From positions 1 to 9,962 of the forward strand of contig JALWME010000236.1 in NCBI GenBank assembly GCA_027083995.1: a stretch of DNA of 9,962 nt, in the 5' to 3' direction. The DNA comes from Sulfurovum sp. (GTDB lineage: Bacteria; Campylobacterota; Campylobacteria; Campylobacterales; Sulfurovaceae). Numbering within the stretch: position 1 is the stretch's first letter; the number at the start of each line of letters is the position of its first letter. A program made the translations under genes and the position numbers. Below are positions 1 through 6,898 of the stretch, in pieces. The notes beneath the pieces are model-generated. The model saw only the letters and a list, made by a program, of their open reading frames with translations, did not search any database and was not told the DNA's origin.

Positions 1-773
1 ATGGCACCAAAGCCAAGTGCTACAAAAATACTGGGCTTTTTAGTCTGTGGCAAAAAACTTAACATCTCTACGATTACTGGCCATATCTTTTTAAGCCCTT
101 TTACCGTCAAATATGTCACAAATGCCGCTGTCATAATAGCTACCAAAATAGGTACTACTCTCTTAGCTGCTTTTAATTTGTCTTCTTTATAAACAATCTG
201 AGACTTGATAATATAAAGAAAGATAGCAGCAATCACCCCACCAAGTACTGGAGAAATGACCCAAGAGGCGACTATTTTACCCATAGTTCCCCACGATACG
301 ATAGCAAAACCACCAGCAGCTATACCACCTCCAAGTACACCTCCTACAATGGAGTGTGTCGTTGATACTGGTGCTTTGAGCCACGTAGCAAGGTTAAGCC
401 AAAGTGCAGCGGCAAGAAGTGATGCGGACATCGCATAAACAAATATCATTGGGTCTCCACCAAATGCTGCAGGGTCAATAATACCTTTTTTAATCGTGCC
501 TACGACATCTCCACCAGCTATCAATGCTCCAGCAGCTTCAAAGATAGAAGCGATGAGTATGGCTCCACCTATGGTCAATGCTTTTGAACCTACTGCGGGA
601 CCTACATTATTTGCAACATCATTTGCCCCGATATTCATCGCCATATATGCCCCAAATACAGCAGCGAGAACTAAAAATCCACCATGAGTAGCGTGGTCTA
701 CTATACTGTTTGCATACATAGCCACCACCACAGCAAAACCTGCACCAAGTATTGTTTTGAATGTATTGTTCAT
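1..773 (-). CDS. PiT-family inorganic phosphate permease (3' part outside window)
   Basis: Inner-membrane phosphate (or metal-phosphate) symporter of the PiT/PHO-4 family, incomplete because the window ends inside it. The 257 codons present cover the N-terminal half and the start of the central region. The family signature GANDVANNVGPAVGS lies near residues 49-63, and a second conserved stretch, APVSTTHSIVGG, near residues 133-144. Several long Gly/Ala-rich hydrophobic segments follow, then a charged loop (KSQIVYKEDKLKAAKR) and further membrane segments. Family members usually have a second copy of the signature in the C-terminal half, which would lie beyond base 1. The start is ATG at 771-773, preceded by GAAGG at 781-785 with good spacing. 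Directly upstream is a Pho-box-like promoter (805-838) matching the one in front of the porin gene, so induction under phosphate limitation is likely. The TolC-type gene ends 83 bases upstream. Family assignment is firm. Substrate is inferred from the family and the promoter. Confidence 0.93.
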   Translation of the reverse strand, partial: MNNTFKTILGAGFAVVVAMYANSIVDHATHGGFLVLAAVFGAYMAMNIGANDVANNVGPAVGSKALTIGGAILIASIFEAAGALIAGGDVVGTIKKGIIDPAAFGGDPMIFVYAMSASLLAAALWLNLATWLKAPVSTTHSIVGGVLGGGIAAGGFAIVSWGTMGKIVASWVISPVLGGVIAAIFLYIIKSQIVYKEDKLKAAKRVVPILVAIMTAAFVTYLTVKGLKKIWPVIVEMLSFLPQTKKPSIFVALGFGA

Positions 774-804
774 TGATTTTCCTTCAATAGTCTATGTTTA
801 TGAT

Positions 805-838
805 AGTATAGAAAAAAAGTATTACAATTTTGTTACTA
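805..838 (-). promoter_or_regulatory. Pho-box-like promoter of the PiT permease
   Basis: On the minus strand two 7-base direct repeats, TAGTAAC (832-838) and TTGTAAT (821-827), are separated by AAAA. Exactly 10 bases later comes a -10 box, TATACT (805-810). The 11-bp repeat period and the 10-bp gap to the -10 match the known geometry of PhoB-activated promoters (two CTGTCAT-like repeats replacing the -35). The same arrangement precedes the porin at 6092-6125. The expected transcript start is near 798, giving a leader of about 25 bases. The regulator itself is not in the window, so PhoB/PhosR control is inferred. Confidence 0.72.
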
Positions 839-856
839 AAAACTTTCTAACTCTCT

Positions 857-2200
857 CTATGATGAAAGTCTGCCAAGCAAATAATCTACTTCTAAAAAAT
901 AGGTAGCTAAATCATAATAATCTTTAAACAATTTTTGTTGTACCTTCAGTACAGCTATCTCTCTTTGATTTAAAAATATTAAATTTCCTATCCCCTCACG
1001 AATTCTTTTCATTTCAGCAGACTCAAGTTTGCGTACAAGGGTTAACTCTCTTTTTGAAAATCCAATTGCCTCTTTTTTGGTTTTGATTTTTTGATAGACA
1101 TTTAGAATGCTTGTTTCAAATTCCCTAATAATCTTTAGTTTTTCACTCTGCTTCATAAGCTTCTGTTTCTGTAATACTTCATCCATACCACTATATTTTC
1201 TACGTTCAAGCGGTAAATTAAAATTAAGAGAAACTTTATATCCCTCTTGATTAATAGGGTCATATAAACCAGAAAATTTCATATCAAATTTGGGATACTG
1301 TGCCAAATCATTATATGATTTTTTTACTGCAAGTTTTTCTATCTCGAAGTCAATAATTTTTAAATCTGGACGATTTTCAATCGCAATTTTTAAAGACTCT
1401 TCCACCCTGGGTAAAGATTTGTTTTTTATTTTCAAAAGAGGTATCCTAAATCGTTTGGAGAAGGTATCTGCGTCTATACCTAAATATTGAAGAAAAATAT
1501 TTTTTACTATCTCATAATTGTTTTTTTCATACAGGACCTGCTGCTCTCTACGTATCATAATTTGTTCTATTTCTATCTGCATCACAGCAGGGAGTTTCCC
1601 TGTTTTTATCTGTTTTTTTATAAAATTACGTGTTTTTTTTGCCTTATTCAATAACTCTTTTTGCGTCCGTACCAACTGGTTTTGCAACAATAACTGATAA
1701 TATATTTTTCCAACATTAAAATAGAGTTTTAGAAGATTTAACTCACTTTTATGTTCTGCTTGTATGGTACTTATTTGTGCTGTTTGTATATCTACTTGAT
1801 TTTTACTAATATCATAAAGTACTGAGAAAAGAGGTATCTTAATAGATGAAAGAAATTCTCCATCATCACCTGTTTTTATATTGTTGTACTCTTGTGTTCC
1901 TTTAGCCTTGCGATATCCCATAGAAAGCTCAATACCATTTTCTAAAGGCTTGAACAATTCCACCTCTTTATATGTACCAGTTGTTACAGGATAATTTTTA
2001 TCATCATATTTTGCATTAAGTTGCGTATCCAAAGAGCCTTCATAAAAACGCTCTCTTCCCTTGGCAACATATTGTTCACCTATCGCCTGATAATAAAAAG
2101 GGTTGTCTTTATTTAGATACTGATAAATATGTTTTGGCAATAGTATCTCTTTGGGATATAGCAAACAAATGCCAAATACAAACCATATTAAAACTCTCAC
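857..2200 (-). CDS. TolC-family outer-membrane channel of the exporter operon
   Basis: Predicted outer-membrane efflux/secretion channel of the TolC type, 447 residues. The N-terminus is hydrophobic (residues 1-15) and probably an export signal. Two long alpha-helical, Gln/Lys/Glu-rich stretches follow (about 130-230 and 345-430), separated by beta-like segments, and each half contains a pattern typical of TolC repeats (LNLLKLYFNVGKIYYQLL; ENRPDLKIIDFEIEKL). IKIPLFSVLYD near residues 121-131 and VSLNFNLPLERRKYS near residues 330-344 sit where TolC proteins have their membrane strands. The start is GTG at 2198-2200, overlapping the stop of the HlyD-type gene by 4 bases (GTGA), so translational coupling is likely. 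Its own ribosome site is weak (GAG-rich). The role is to carry an unknown substrate across the outer membrane together with the adaptor and membrane protein encoded just upstream. The N-terminal part resembles channels I recall from Bacteroidetes exporter operons, a comparison made from memory. Confidence 0.85.
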   Translation of the reverse strand: MRVLIWFVFGICLLYPKEILLPKHIYQYLNKDNPFYYQAIGEQYVAKGRERFYEGSLDTQLNAKYDDKNYPVTTGTYKEVELFKPLENGIELSMGYRKAKGTQEYNNIKTGDDGEFLSSIKIPLFSVLYDISKNQVDIQTAQISTIQAEHKSELNLLKLYFNVGKIYYQLLLQNQLVRTQKELLNKAKKTRNFIKKQIKTGKLPAVMQIEIEQIMIRREQQVLYEKNNYEIVKNIFLQYLGIDADTFSKRFRIPLLKIKNKSLPRVEESLKIAIENRPDLKIIDFEIEKLAVKKSYNDLAQYPKFDMKFSGLYDPINQEGYKVSLNFNLPLERRKYSGMDEVLQKQKLMKQSEKLKIIREFETSILNVYQKIKTKKEAIGFSKRELTLVRKLESAEMKRIREGIGNLIFLNQREIAVLKVQQKLFKDYYDLATYFLEVDYLLGRLSS

Positions 2201-3471
2201 AGCTCACTCTCTGCAAGGTTGACCATTTTGGGAGGTTGTGCCGCAAGCAGTCTCCAAAGTTCATACCAAATAGGGACTACCTGCAATCTTACCCATACAC
2301 TTGCTTCTGTACCTATCCTTAAGTTTTCTTCACTTGGCCATGGGTCATCCTCTTTATCTTCCACGACTACCGCATAATACAGACCTTTTTCATGAGAAGC
2401 CTGTTCTATACTTTTTATCACCCCTCCATAGGTACTATGTGCAATATTTGGCCATCCCGAAATTTGCAGAGCTGGCCAGCCATAAAAGATAATACGTACT
2501 TTTAGCCCTTTTTTAATCAAAGGCATATTGAAAATAGGTACTTTGAGTAAAATAGCCCGTTGCCTAACCTTGGGAGAAAAATACATTACCTCTTCGCCTT
2601 TTTTCAAAAACCTGTTTTGATCTACCTGGTAAATACGCATCACATGGCCATCACTTTTAGCCACTATCTCTTTAGTTAAGTAACGAGAGAGCGTCACAGA
2701 ACTTTTATCGATTTCCTGCTGTAATTTATTCATGCTGCTTTGTACACCTAACAGCTTGTTTTGAATACTGTTTAATTTAAGTTCTGACTCATTGCTAAAA
2801 CGTATTTTCTCTTTTTGTGTGATATTGATATCATTATAGATATTTTCGATATCTATCGTAATCTTTTCTACTTTTGCTTCTGTCTTTAATACACTAAATT
2901 TTTTAAGTTCCAAATCTCTTTGAGACTCTATCCCATCTTTAAAAAGTCTTTGTGCTCTATGATAATTTCTTTTTTCAATCTCATACTGATTACTCAATGC
3001 CTTTTGTTGTTGATGGAGAGCCTTGAGCCTATTTTCCAATTGTACAAGCTTGGTATCATATACCTCTATACCCATCTGTATACTGTTTTTTTGCTGCTTT
3101 AGGTTATCTTGTACATTTACGTAGCTCTCTTTTGTGTTTGCTAAAGTCTTTTGATACTCTTTAAGGATATTAGACAATCTTTGCTCATAGGTATTATCCA
3201 GATCCTTCATGCTGAAAAGCTTATCACCTTTTTTTACAAATTGATTCTCTTTTACATTAATAGAGTCTATAAAACCATCAATCGTTGCTACTATCTTGTA
3301 GTTCCTCTCTACTGGGTTTAGTGCAGTCACTGTCCCTAAACCTTTGACCGTCTGCTGCCACGGTAATAACAACAATAAAAAAAGAACCACTAAAAAAATA
3401 ATTGTAATCCATACATTTCGTCCTACAAAGGAGCGTAATTTTAAATGATTTAAGACCTTAAACGTATGCAT
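2197..3471 (-). CDS. HlyD-family membrane-fusion (periplasmic adaptor) protein
   Basis: Periplasmic adaptor linking an inner-membrane exporter to a TolC channel, 424 residues. It has a short cytoplasmic N-terminus, one membrane anchor (about 20-37) and a first lipoyl-like half with GFIDSINVKENQFVKKGDKLF (66-86). A very long Gln/Lys/Glu-rich coiled coil (about 92-265) is followed by the second lipoyl half (AKSDGHVMRIYQVDQNRFLKKGEEV) and a beta-barrel domain. Near the C-terminus are unusual Trp-rich motifs, FYGWPALQISGWPN, DPWP and VPIWYELWR (the last at about 399-407). I recall very similar Trp motifs (GWP…SGWPN, VPVWYELWR) in adaptors of Bacteroidetes exporter operons, so this is probably a distinct HlyD subfamily rather than a drug-efflux adaptor. 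The start is ATG at 3469-3471 with GGAA seven bases upstream. The gene overlaps the membrane-domain gene by 14 bases and the TolC gene by 4, which indicates one operon. Confidence 0.88.
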   Translation of the reverse strand: MHTFKVLNHLKLRSFVGRNVWITIIFLVVLFLLLLLPWQQTVKGLGTVTALNPVERNYKIVATIDGFIDSINVKENQFVKKGDKLFSMKDLDNTYEQRLSNILKEYQKTLANTKESYVNVQDNLKQQKNSIQMGIEVYDTKLVQLENRLKALHQQQKALSNQYEIEKRNYHRAQRLFKDGIESQRDLELKKFSVLKTEAKVEKITIDIENIYNDINITQKEKIRFSNESELKLNSIQNKLLGVQSSMNKLQQEIDKSSVTLSRYLTKEIVAKSDGHVMRIYQVDQNRFLKKGEEVMYFSPKVRQRAILLKVPIFNMPLIKKGLKVRIIFYGWPALQISGWPNIAHSTYGGVIKSIEQASHEKGLYYAVVVEDKEDDPWPSEENLRIGTEASVWVRLQVVPIWYELWRLLAAQPPKMVNLAESEL

Positions 3472-4432
3472 GATCGTGTTCCAACTTCCTTGAAAGTTTA
3501 TTCACTTTATAAAAACCTTCAACGACTTCATAAATATAGTCTATCTGCTTCATGAAATCACGCATCGCATAAGTTACAGAGATAATAATAATTTCTGAAG
3601 CGACAAATTCACCAATAGGCATCTTACCCTCAAAAACCAAGTAGCCTCCCAAGATAAAAAATGAGCTTAAAATAAGCCCCTCCATAAAAAAAGTCAAGCC
3701 AAGTTGCCGTATAATCACAAGAAACATTTTTTTCCGTGCACTTACAAAAGCCAATAAAAGATCGTCAAGTTTTTTAAAAATATTTTCATTCTCTTTTCGA
3801 TGTATAGGAATATTTTGCAAAAAATAGATAGCTTCATGCTTTGCATCTGAACGTTCTATGGCAAATAATATGCCATTCCTTCCTAAAAAAAGCATCACTA
3901 TTGCAAACATAATAATAAAAAATATACCTAAAAAAAATAGGTTCATATCAAATATAAACAGGAGTAATAAACTTACAATGAGTTTAACAAAAAGAGATGC
4001 ACCGTTTAATATTAATATCGGAATCAGTTTTTGTATAGAAATCACATCAAAAAAGTAATTCATATACTTGTCAATTGTCCTATCTATTTCAAAGTCTTTT
4101 AATTTTGCAGATGCCTCTGCCAACTTAATGGCATGCTGTACAAAAATTTTCTGTTCGAACTTTTCTATAATATACTGTTTTAAAACCTGTAAAATTGTAA
4201 TCCCTAAAAATATAACAATAACAATAAAACTTAATACACTGATAGAAAGTGTAGCATGTGCCAAAACAGAGTTAATGATAATGGCTGAAGTCAAAGGGCT
4301 TACCATAAGAAGGAATGCTTCCAAAACAGAGTAGTACATAAGATAAAAAATATTTTTTTTATCATCTTCAATAAGCCTATTGAGGCTTTTGGCAACAAGT
4401 TCTGAAATACTTACTTTCGTTTCACCTGTCAT
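3458..4432 (-). CDS. ABC-exporter transmembrane domain protein lacking an ATPase domain
   Basis: A 324-residue inner-membrane protein corresponding only to the membrane domain of a type I ABC exporter. Six hydrophobic segments can be placed at about 31-54, 63-86, 137-156, 158-183, 245-268 and 275-291. The long helical loops are those expected in this fold, including KFEQKIFVQHAIKLAEASAK (91-110) and the coupling-loop-like region around 190-240. The protein ends ENRPD-free and NBD-free, with KVNKLSRKLEHDHAYV. That is where full exporters continue into a roughly 230-residue nucleotide-binding domain. No Walker A (GxxGxGK[ST]), LSGGQ or Walker B occurs, and no frame in the downstream sequence restores one, because the adaptor gene starts inside its last 14 bases. 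There is also no N-terminal C39 peptidase domain. The start is ATG at 4430-4432 with TAGGAA about five bases upstream. It resembles, from memory, the membrane part of ABC proteins next to similar HlyD and TolC genes in Bacteroidetes. The substrate is unknown. Confidence 0.82.
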   Translation of the reverse strand: MTGETKVSISELVAKSLNRLIEDDKKNIFYLMYYSVLEAFLLMVSPLTSAIIINSVLAHATLSISVLSFIVIVIFLGITILQVLKQYIIEKFEQKIFVQHAIKLAEASAKLKDFEIDRTIDKYMNYFFDVISIQKLIPILILNGASLFVKLIVSLLLLFIFDMNLFFLGIFFIIMFAIVMLFLGRNGILFAIERSDAKHEAIYFLQNIPIHRKENENIFKKLDDLLLAFVSARKKMFLVIIRQLGLTFFMEGLILSSFFILGGYLVFEGKMPIGEFVASEIIIISVTYAMRDFMKQIDYIYEVVEGFYKVNKLSRKLEHDHAYV

Positions 4433-4516
4433 TTGATTCCTACCATGATTTTATACAAAAACATAAGTACACTTAAAAATGAAGTTCTTTAATAGTATAT
4501 ATTTTGCTTTTGAAAA

Positions 4517-4522
4517 ATTATA
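4517..4522 (-). promoter_or_regulatory. Candidate -10 box for the exporter operon
   Basis: The 205-base gap between the porin stop and the exporter operon contains a perfect TATAAT on the minus strand, preceded by ATGA, with no recognisable -35. That is usual for sigma-70 promoters in Campylobacterota. Transcription would start near 4510 and give a leader of about 78 bases. The region is very AT-rich, so a chance match is possible. No Pho-box repeat was found here, which suggests the exporter is not controlled like its two flanking phosphate genes. Confidence 0.4.
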
Positions 4523-4600
4523 TCATAGTTTTATAAATAGAATATATATGATGCTAAGTTTACACTTTTTTATAAATAATATTTTAAAGATACATTTAGC

Positions 4601-4628
4601 GTTGTACCTATCTACAGATATGTACAAC
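4601..4628 (-). terminator. Hairpin just downstream of the porin gene, possible weak terminator
   Basis: An almost perfect inverted repeat begins 10 bases after the porin stop codon. Arms GTTGTAC (4601-4607) and GTACAAC (4622-4628) enclose one mismatch (4608/4621), then an inner TATC/GATA pair and a 4-base loop. A terminator for the porin transcript is the simplest reading. However, no uninterrupted U run follows on the minus strand (the next bases are GCTAAATG), so termination may be inefficient. Alternatives are an RNA 3'-end stabiliser or a regulatory dyad upstream of the exporter promoter. Confidence 0.45.
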
Positions 4629-4637
4629 TTGAGTTGA

Positions 4638-6059
4638 TTAAAAGAACCACTGAGAAGTAACTCTTATAATATCATCGGTTCTGTTTCCTGTATTGACTCC
4701 GTACTCATCTTGCTGATACAACAATCCTATTTTTGTCGTATTTCCACGTAAATACCAATTGAGTCCTAATGTTTTTGATGTGACATCATAGCCATCTGCA
4801 TCATTGAGTCTATCCCATGTCTCATAACGGAAATATGGGGCAAGGTAGCTAAGCTCTGGCATAACATATTCACCTGTCACATACCAGCCATCAGAGGTAC
4901 CCGTCTCAACTGCTCCAGAAACTGCCCAATCTTTTACTACATCATCAAATTTAAAATATTCACCCTGCAAAAAAAGTCCCCCGTAATGCATGGAAGCCTC
5001 TATATTCAACAGCTTGCGATTTAAATCAAAACTTGCCTCTCCTGCTGAGGTATTTGCCGTTCCTTTCATTTCAGGTACTGCCCAATACCCTGCACCTACA
5101 GAAAAATGTTTTCCCTCTGCAAAATAGGTCTCTGTTTTTAACTTCTCTTCCCAGCCGTCAAAAGGAGAAAATATTATCTTGCCTCCATAAAAATAGCTCT
5201 GCTTTTGAAGGTCTATATCCACACTCGAGCCTTTCACACCAGCAGCATCCAGTGCTTTATCTGGGCTTGATGCTGCACCCATAGCTACTTGATAGTGGAT
5301 TTTTTTATTCCAGTCTCCATACATTTGAACATTGGTTCCACGACGGTTAAATGAAATATACTGTGCCGCATAATCAGCAATATAGGGTCTGTCATATACG
5401 ACAACCCTTGCAGATTTTACTGTTTCTGTTCTGGAAACATCTATTTTTGCACGATAAAGTGCAAAATTCAACAATGAAGTATCAAATGGTTTTTTTATTT
5501 TTAAATATGCATCCCCAACGTTAAAATTTCCTTCATCATTTTCAATACCATGATTTGATTTGTCATTACGTATATCCATTACAAAAGATGCATGTTCTCC
5601 AAATCCAGCAGCTACTTCGAGTCTTACACGTCTTAAATAGGCATCATTAATTGTTGTATCTTCTTTGCCTGGTTTTGCTATTGTTTTTGATTCCATCGTC
5701 CCTTGTATACGTACACCCGCTTTAAACCACATATCAGATGCATCCTGAGGTACAAATTTCATATTGATATGTGTCTCTTTACCCAAAAGAAATTCTGGCG
5801 AATTTTTTCTTATCAATGTGATTTTAGGTTCCTCTTCTTTTTTGACACTCTTCTTTAATACTGCATGTTTAGATTTTTTTAAGGAAGCAGTCTTATTTTT
5901 AATTTTTAAGTTTCTATTTTCTGTTTCAAGTTTAACTAAACGTTGATTCATCTCTTTCACCATTACTTTCATCGCTACAATGTCAGATGTGGTATCTGCA
6001 TATGAGCCTGTCATTGCTATAGTAGCAATTGTTACTGTTGAGAGAATGATTTTTTTCAT
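4638..6059 (-). CDS. OprP/OprO-type (phosphate-selective) porin
   Basis: Outer-membrane porin of the OprP/OprO family, 473 residues. Residues 1-21 form a signal peptide (MKKIILSTVT… ending SYA before D22). Next come a predicted coiled coil (about 26-56: MKVMVKEMNQRLVKLETENRN), a strongly Lys-rich linker (about 52-79), and from about residue 110 a beta-barrel with alternating aromatic strands. The barrel opens with WFKAGVRIQGTMES and LRRVRLEVAAGFGEHASFVMD, and the protein ends in VTSQWFF with the C-terminal Phe expected for barrel assembly. The start is ATG at 6057-6059, preceded by AAGGAAG at 6067-6073. The family includes ion-selective porins that are not for phosphate. Here the Pho-box-like promoter at 6092-6125, identical in layout to that of the PiT permease, supports a real role in phosphate uptake. 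The gene appears to be monocistronic, or to read partly into the exporter operon through a weak hairpin. Confidence 0.88.
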   Translation of the reverse strand: MKKIILSTVTIATIAMTGSYADTTSDIVAMKVMVKEMNQRLVKLETENRNLKIKNKTASLKKSKHAVLKKSVKKEEEPKITLIRKNSPEFLLGKETHINMKFVPQDASDMWFKAGVRIQGTMESKTIAKPGKEDTTINDAYLRRVRLEVAAGFGEHASFVMDIRNDKSNHGIENDEGNFNVGDAYLKIKKPFDTSLLNFALYRAKIDVSRTETVKSARVVVYDRPYIADYAAQYISFNRRGTNVQMYGDWNKKIHYQVAMGAASSPDKALDAAGVKGSSVDIDLQKQSYFYGGKIIFSPFDGWEEKLKTETYFAEGKHFSVGAGYWAVPEMKGTANTSAGEASFDLNRKLLNIEASMHYGGLFLQGEYFKFDDVVKDWAVSGAVETGTSDGWYVTGEYVMPELSYLAPYFRYETWDRLNDADGYDVTSKTLGLNWYLRGNTTKIGLLYQQDEYGVNTGNRTDDIIRVTSQWFF

Positions 6060-6091
6060 TTTCTATCTTCCTTATATTAATTTATGTCAGA

Positions 6092-6125
6092 AGTATAGAA
6101 AAAAATAATTACAAAATGATTACAG
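6092..6125 (-). promoter_or_regulatory. Pho-box-like promoter of the OprP-type porin
   Basis: On the minus strand, CTGTAAT (6119-6125) and TTGTAAT (6108-6114) are separated by CATT. After exactly 10 bases comes TATACT (6092-6097). The first repeat differs from the classical CTGTCAT half-site by one base. The 10 bases between repeat and -10 are T-rich and nearly the same as at the PiT gene, ending in TTTTTTTC in both. The transcript would start near 6085, about 26 bases before the ATG. Control by a PhoB/PhosR-type regulator is inferred from the geometry and from sharing between two phosphate-related genes. Confidence 0.78.
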
Positions 6126-6163
6126 AAAATTGTACTTTCAATAACTGAACCCTCTAAATATAC

Positions 6164-6478
6164 TTAATTGCTCTTAAATGGGTTCATACCACCCATCATA
6201 CCCATAGCCTGGGATTTTTTATTTTCTTCTACCATTTTACTGGCATCATTTATAGCCGAAATAAGAAGAAGCTGTAGTAGATTTTTGTCATCTAACATTT
6301 CGTCATCTATATTCAGGTCTACCACTTCTCCCAAGCCATTGACAGTGACCTCTATGAGTCCGCCACCTGCTTTTGCAGTAAACTGTACATTTTTAGATTG
6401 TTCTTGTATCTCTTTGGCCTTATCTTGCATCTGAGACATCATCTCAGACATCTTATCCATATCAAAACCTTCAAACAT
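6164..6478 (-). CDS. YbaB/EbfC-family nucleoid-associated protein
   Basis: Small DNA-binding nucleoid-associated protein of the YbaB/EbfC family, 104 residues, within the usual family size. A charged N-terminal helix (MDKMSEMMSQMQDKAKEIQEQSKN) is followed by the family core GGGLIEVTVNGLGEVVDLNID, a second helix (LLQLLLISAINDASKMVEENKK), and a Met/Gly-rich tail (AMGMMGGMNPF) typical of the family. The reading frame opens at a TTG (6479-6481), but the ATG at 6476-6478 is preferred because GAAGG lies seven bases before it. The gene begins 17 bases after the panD stop, with its ribosome site in that gap, so the two are almost certainly cotranscribed. I recall panD and ybaB as neighbours in Helicobacter pylori too. 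The protein forms dimers and binds DNA in characterised members. Nothing here points to a specialised role. Confidence 0.93.
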   Translation of the reverse strand: MFEGFDMDKMSEMMSQMQDKAKEIQEQSKNVQFTAKAGGGLIEVTVNGLGEVVDLNIDDEMLDDKNLLQLLLISAINDASKMVEENKKSQAMGMMGGMNPFKSN

Positions 6479-6495
6479 CAAATAACCTTCGCATA

Positions 6496-6864
6496 CTATT
6501 CAAGCCCTTCAAACTCTTGTGCGATATTATTTTCATCATCCAAAATCACTACTTTGGGAGCATATGTATCGGCTTCTTCTTCAGTCATTGTTGCATAAGC
6601 GATAATAATAATTTTATCTCCTTTATGCACTTTCCTTGCAGCCGCACCATTTAAGCAGATATCTCTTTTACCTGCATCACCAGGTATAATGTATGTAGAG
6701 AAACGTTCCCCGTTATTGACATTGACTATGTCTATCTTCTGCCCAACACGCATATTGGCAGCGTGAATAAGTTCTGTATCTATAGTAATAGACCCAACAT
6801 AGTTAAGGTTAGCATCTGTAACCGTTGCTCTGTGAAGTTTGCTATATAACATAGTGATATTCAT
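6496..6864 (-). CDS. panD: Aspartate 1-decarboxylase proenzyme
   Basis: Converts L-aspartate to beta-alanine and CO2 in the cytoplasm, feeding pantothenate and coenzyme A synthesis. The 122-residue protein aligns by eye over its full length with E. coli PanD. The self-cleavage pair Gly24-Ser25 (NYVGSITID) yields the pyruvoyl cofactor on the large subunit. Lys9, Arg54, Thr57 and Tyr58 (ERFSTY) are at the usual active-site positions, and [20 protein letters not shown] covers the conserved region around 72-91. The frame is open back to a TTG at 6879, but the ATG at 6862-6864 gives the canonical N-terminus ([16 protein letters not shown]) and has AGGAAG just upstream. The tail after about residue 100 is acidic ([21 protein letters not shown]), as in other PanD proteins. 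Two TATAAT boxes upstream (6899-6904, 6928-6933) could drive panD and ybaB together. Confidence 0.97.
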   Translation of the reverse strand: MNITMLYSKLHRATVTDANLNYVGSITIDTELIHAANMRVGQKIDIVNVNNGERFSTYIIPGDAGKRDICLNGAAARKVHKGDKIIIIAYATMTEEEADTYAPKVVILDDENNIAQEFEGLE

Positions 6865-6898
6865 TGTTCTTCCTATCAATCATAATTAAATTATTCGG

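Noticed and set aside
1..687. Plus-strand open frames at the left edge (1-192, 256-438, 496-687)
   Set aside because: All are antisense to the PiT permease, whose family signature GANDVANN is intact on the minus strand.
2160..2200. Possible lipoprotein signal in the TolC-type protein (Cys12 in FGIC)
   Set aside because: The residues before the Cys do not fit the lipobox ([LVI][ASTVI][GAS]C), so an ordinary signal peptide is more likely.
4433..4637. Pho-box repeat upstream of the exporter operon
   Set aside because: I looked for paired GTAAY/TTGTAAT-type repeats with an 11-bp period on either strand and found none, so the exporter was not grouped into the Pho regulon.
6865..6879. Upstream TTG start for panD adding five residues
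   Set aside because: The ATG at 6864 restores the canonical PanD N-terminus with the Gly24-Ser25 cleavage site in register, and the AGGA ribosome site lies between the two candidates.
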